NCBI GenBank assembly: GCA_043775015.1
Contig: JAYVSV010000127.1
Span: 1-5,175 of the forward strand
From: CANJXF01 sp043775015
Lineage (GTDB): Bacteria; Verrucomicrobiota; Verrucomicrobiia; Limisphaerales; CANJXF01
Direction of reading: 5' to 3'
Length of the DNA: 5,175 nucleotides
Under the pieces are notes generated by a model that worked only from the letters and a program-made list of their open reading frames with translations, searched no databases and was not told where the DNA came from. Position 1 is the first letter of the stretch. Every line of letters starts with the position of its first letter. This document shows, one piece after another, positions 5,153-5,175 of the stretch. The position numbers and the translations under genes were made by a program.

Positions 5153-5175
5153 AGCCATGCCTACCAGCCAAGCCT
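5153..5175. repeat. Short direct repeat at the window edge
   Basis: AGCCATGCCT (5153-5162) and AGCCAAGCCT (5166-5175) are two 10-bp units differing at one base and separated by ACC. They lie in the sequence upstream of the truncated phosphoesterase start and may continue beyond the window. With only two short copies visible, this could be chance or the edge of a longer repeat. Confidence 0.3.

Larger units (their letters stand above)
5076..5175. other. Upstream region of the truncated phosphoesterase, no gene seen
   Basis: All three - strand frames were read. One is open for 23 codons before the Met at 5075 and is hydrophobic ('ISFQIFLVLVSGGAH'). A second holds a 21-codon reading frame from ATG 5158 to TAG 5093. 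The third is open below a TAG near the edge. None contains an Asp-x-His or GDxxY block of the phosphoesterase fold or another recognisable motif. The region may contain a recombination junction or simply be the promoter region. Confidence 0.4.

Noticed and set aside
5093..5158. A 21-codon - strand reading frame (Pro/Phe-rich) just before the GGAGGT site
   Set aside because: Too short, no ribosome site, no known leader-peptide features such as runs of one regulated amino acid followed by an attenuator.

Overview
The window reads as bacterial chromosome at roughly 50% GC and holds six supportable genes. Five are on the + strand and one converges on them from the - strand. I favour a member of the Verrucomicrobia (or a relative in the PVC group), for three reasons: most starts lack a Shine-Dalgarno site, secreted and lipoprotein genes predominate, and the - strand phosphoesterase ends in a 'QVSS-x-FSNWVSIST ... 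NFYRIL' beta-sandwich tail of the sort common in that phylum. This is an inference from style. No marker gene is present.

Layout. Positions 1-281 are mostly non-coding; they hold a possible - strand gene start at the very edge and a 15-bp palindrome. Next come two envelope lipoprotein genes: an OB-fold lipoprotein (282-737) and a 59-residue lipoprotein built on an 11-residue amphipathic repeat (822-1001). A clear intrinsic terminator (1022-1057) follows them. A GNAT acetyltransferase of the SSAT type comes next (1154-1678). A 219-bp gap after it carries an imperfect inverted repeat with an internal 12-bp tandem duplication. Transaldolase (1898-2896) and a secreted GH33 sialidase (2952-4091) lie in tandem 55 bp apart. 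On the - strand, 6 bp beyond the sialidase stop, ends a purple-acid-phosphatase-like metallophosphoesterase (4098-5075).

How the genes fit together. The two lipoproteins look like one small envelope unit closed by the terminator. The acetyltransferase and transaldolase look like ordinary cytoplasmic metabolism. The sialidase would release terminal sialic acids from glycoconjugates outside the cytoplasm, and the phosphoesterase family is also exported, which fits a polymer-degrading heterotroph. I see no dedicated sialic-acid catabolic or transport genes here, so a pathway cannot be claimed.

The most unusual point is the phosphoesterase. Its ORF begins only about 15 residues before the GNHE motif, so the earlier metal-binding blocks of the fold are absent. 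No frame of the 100 bp upstream supplies them, yet the truncated start sits behind the only strong Shine-Dalgarno sequence in the window. I see no convincing undescribed multi-gene system in this window.
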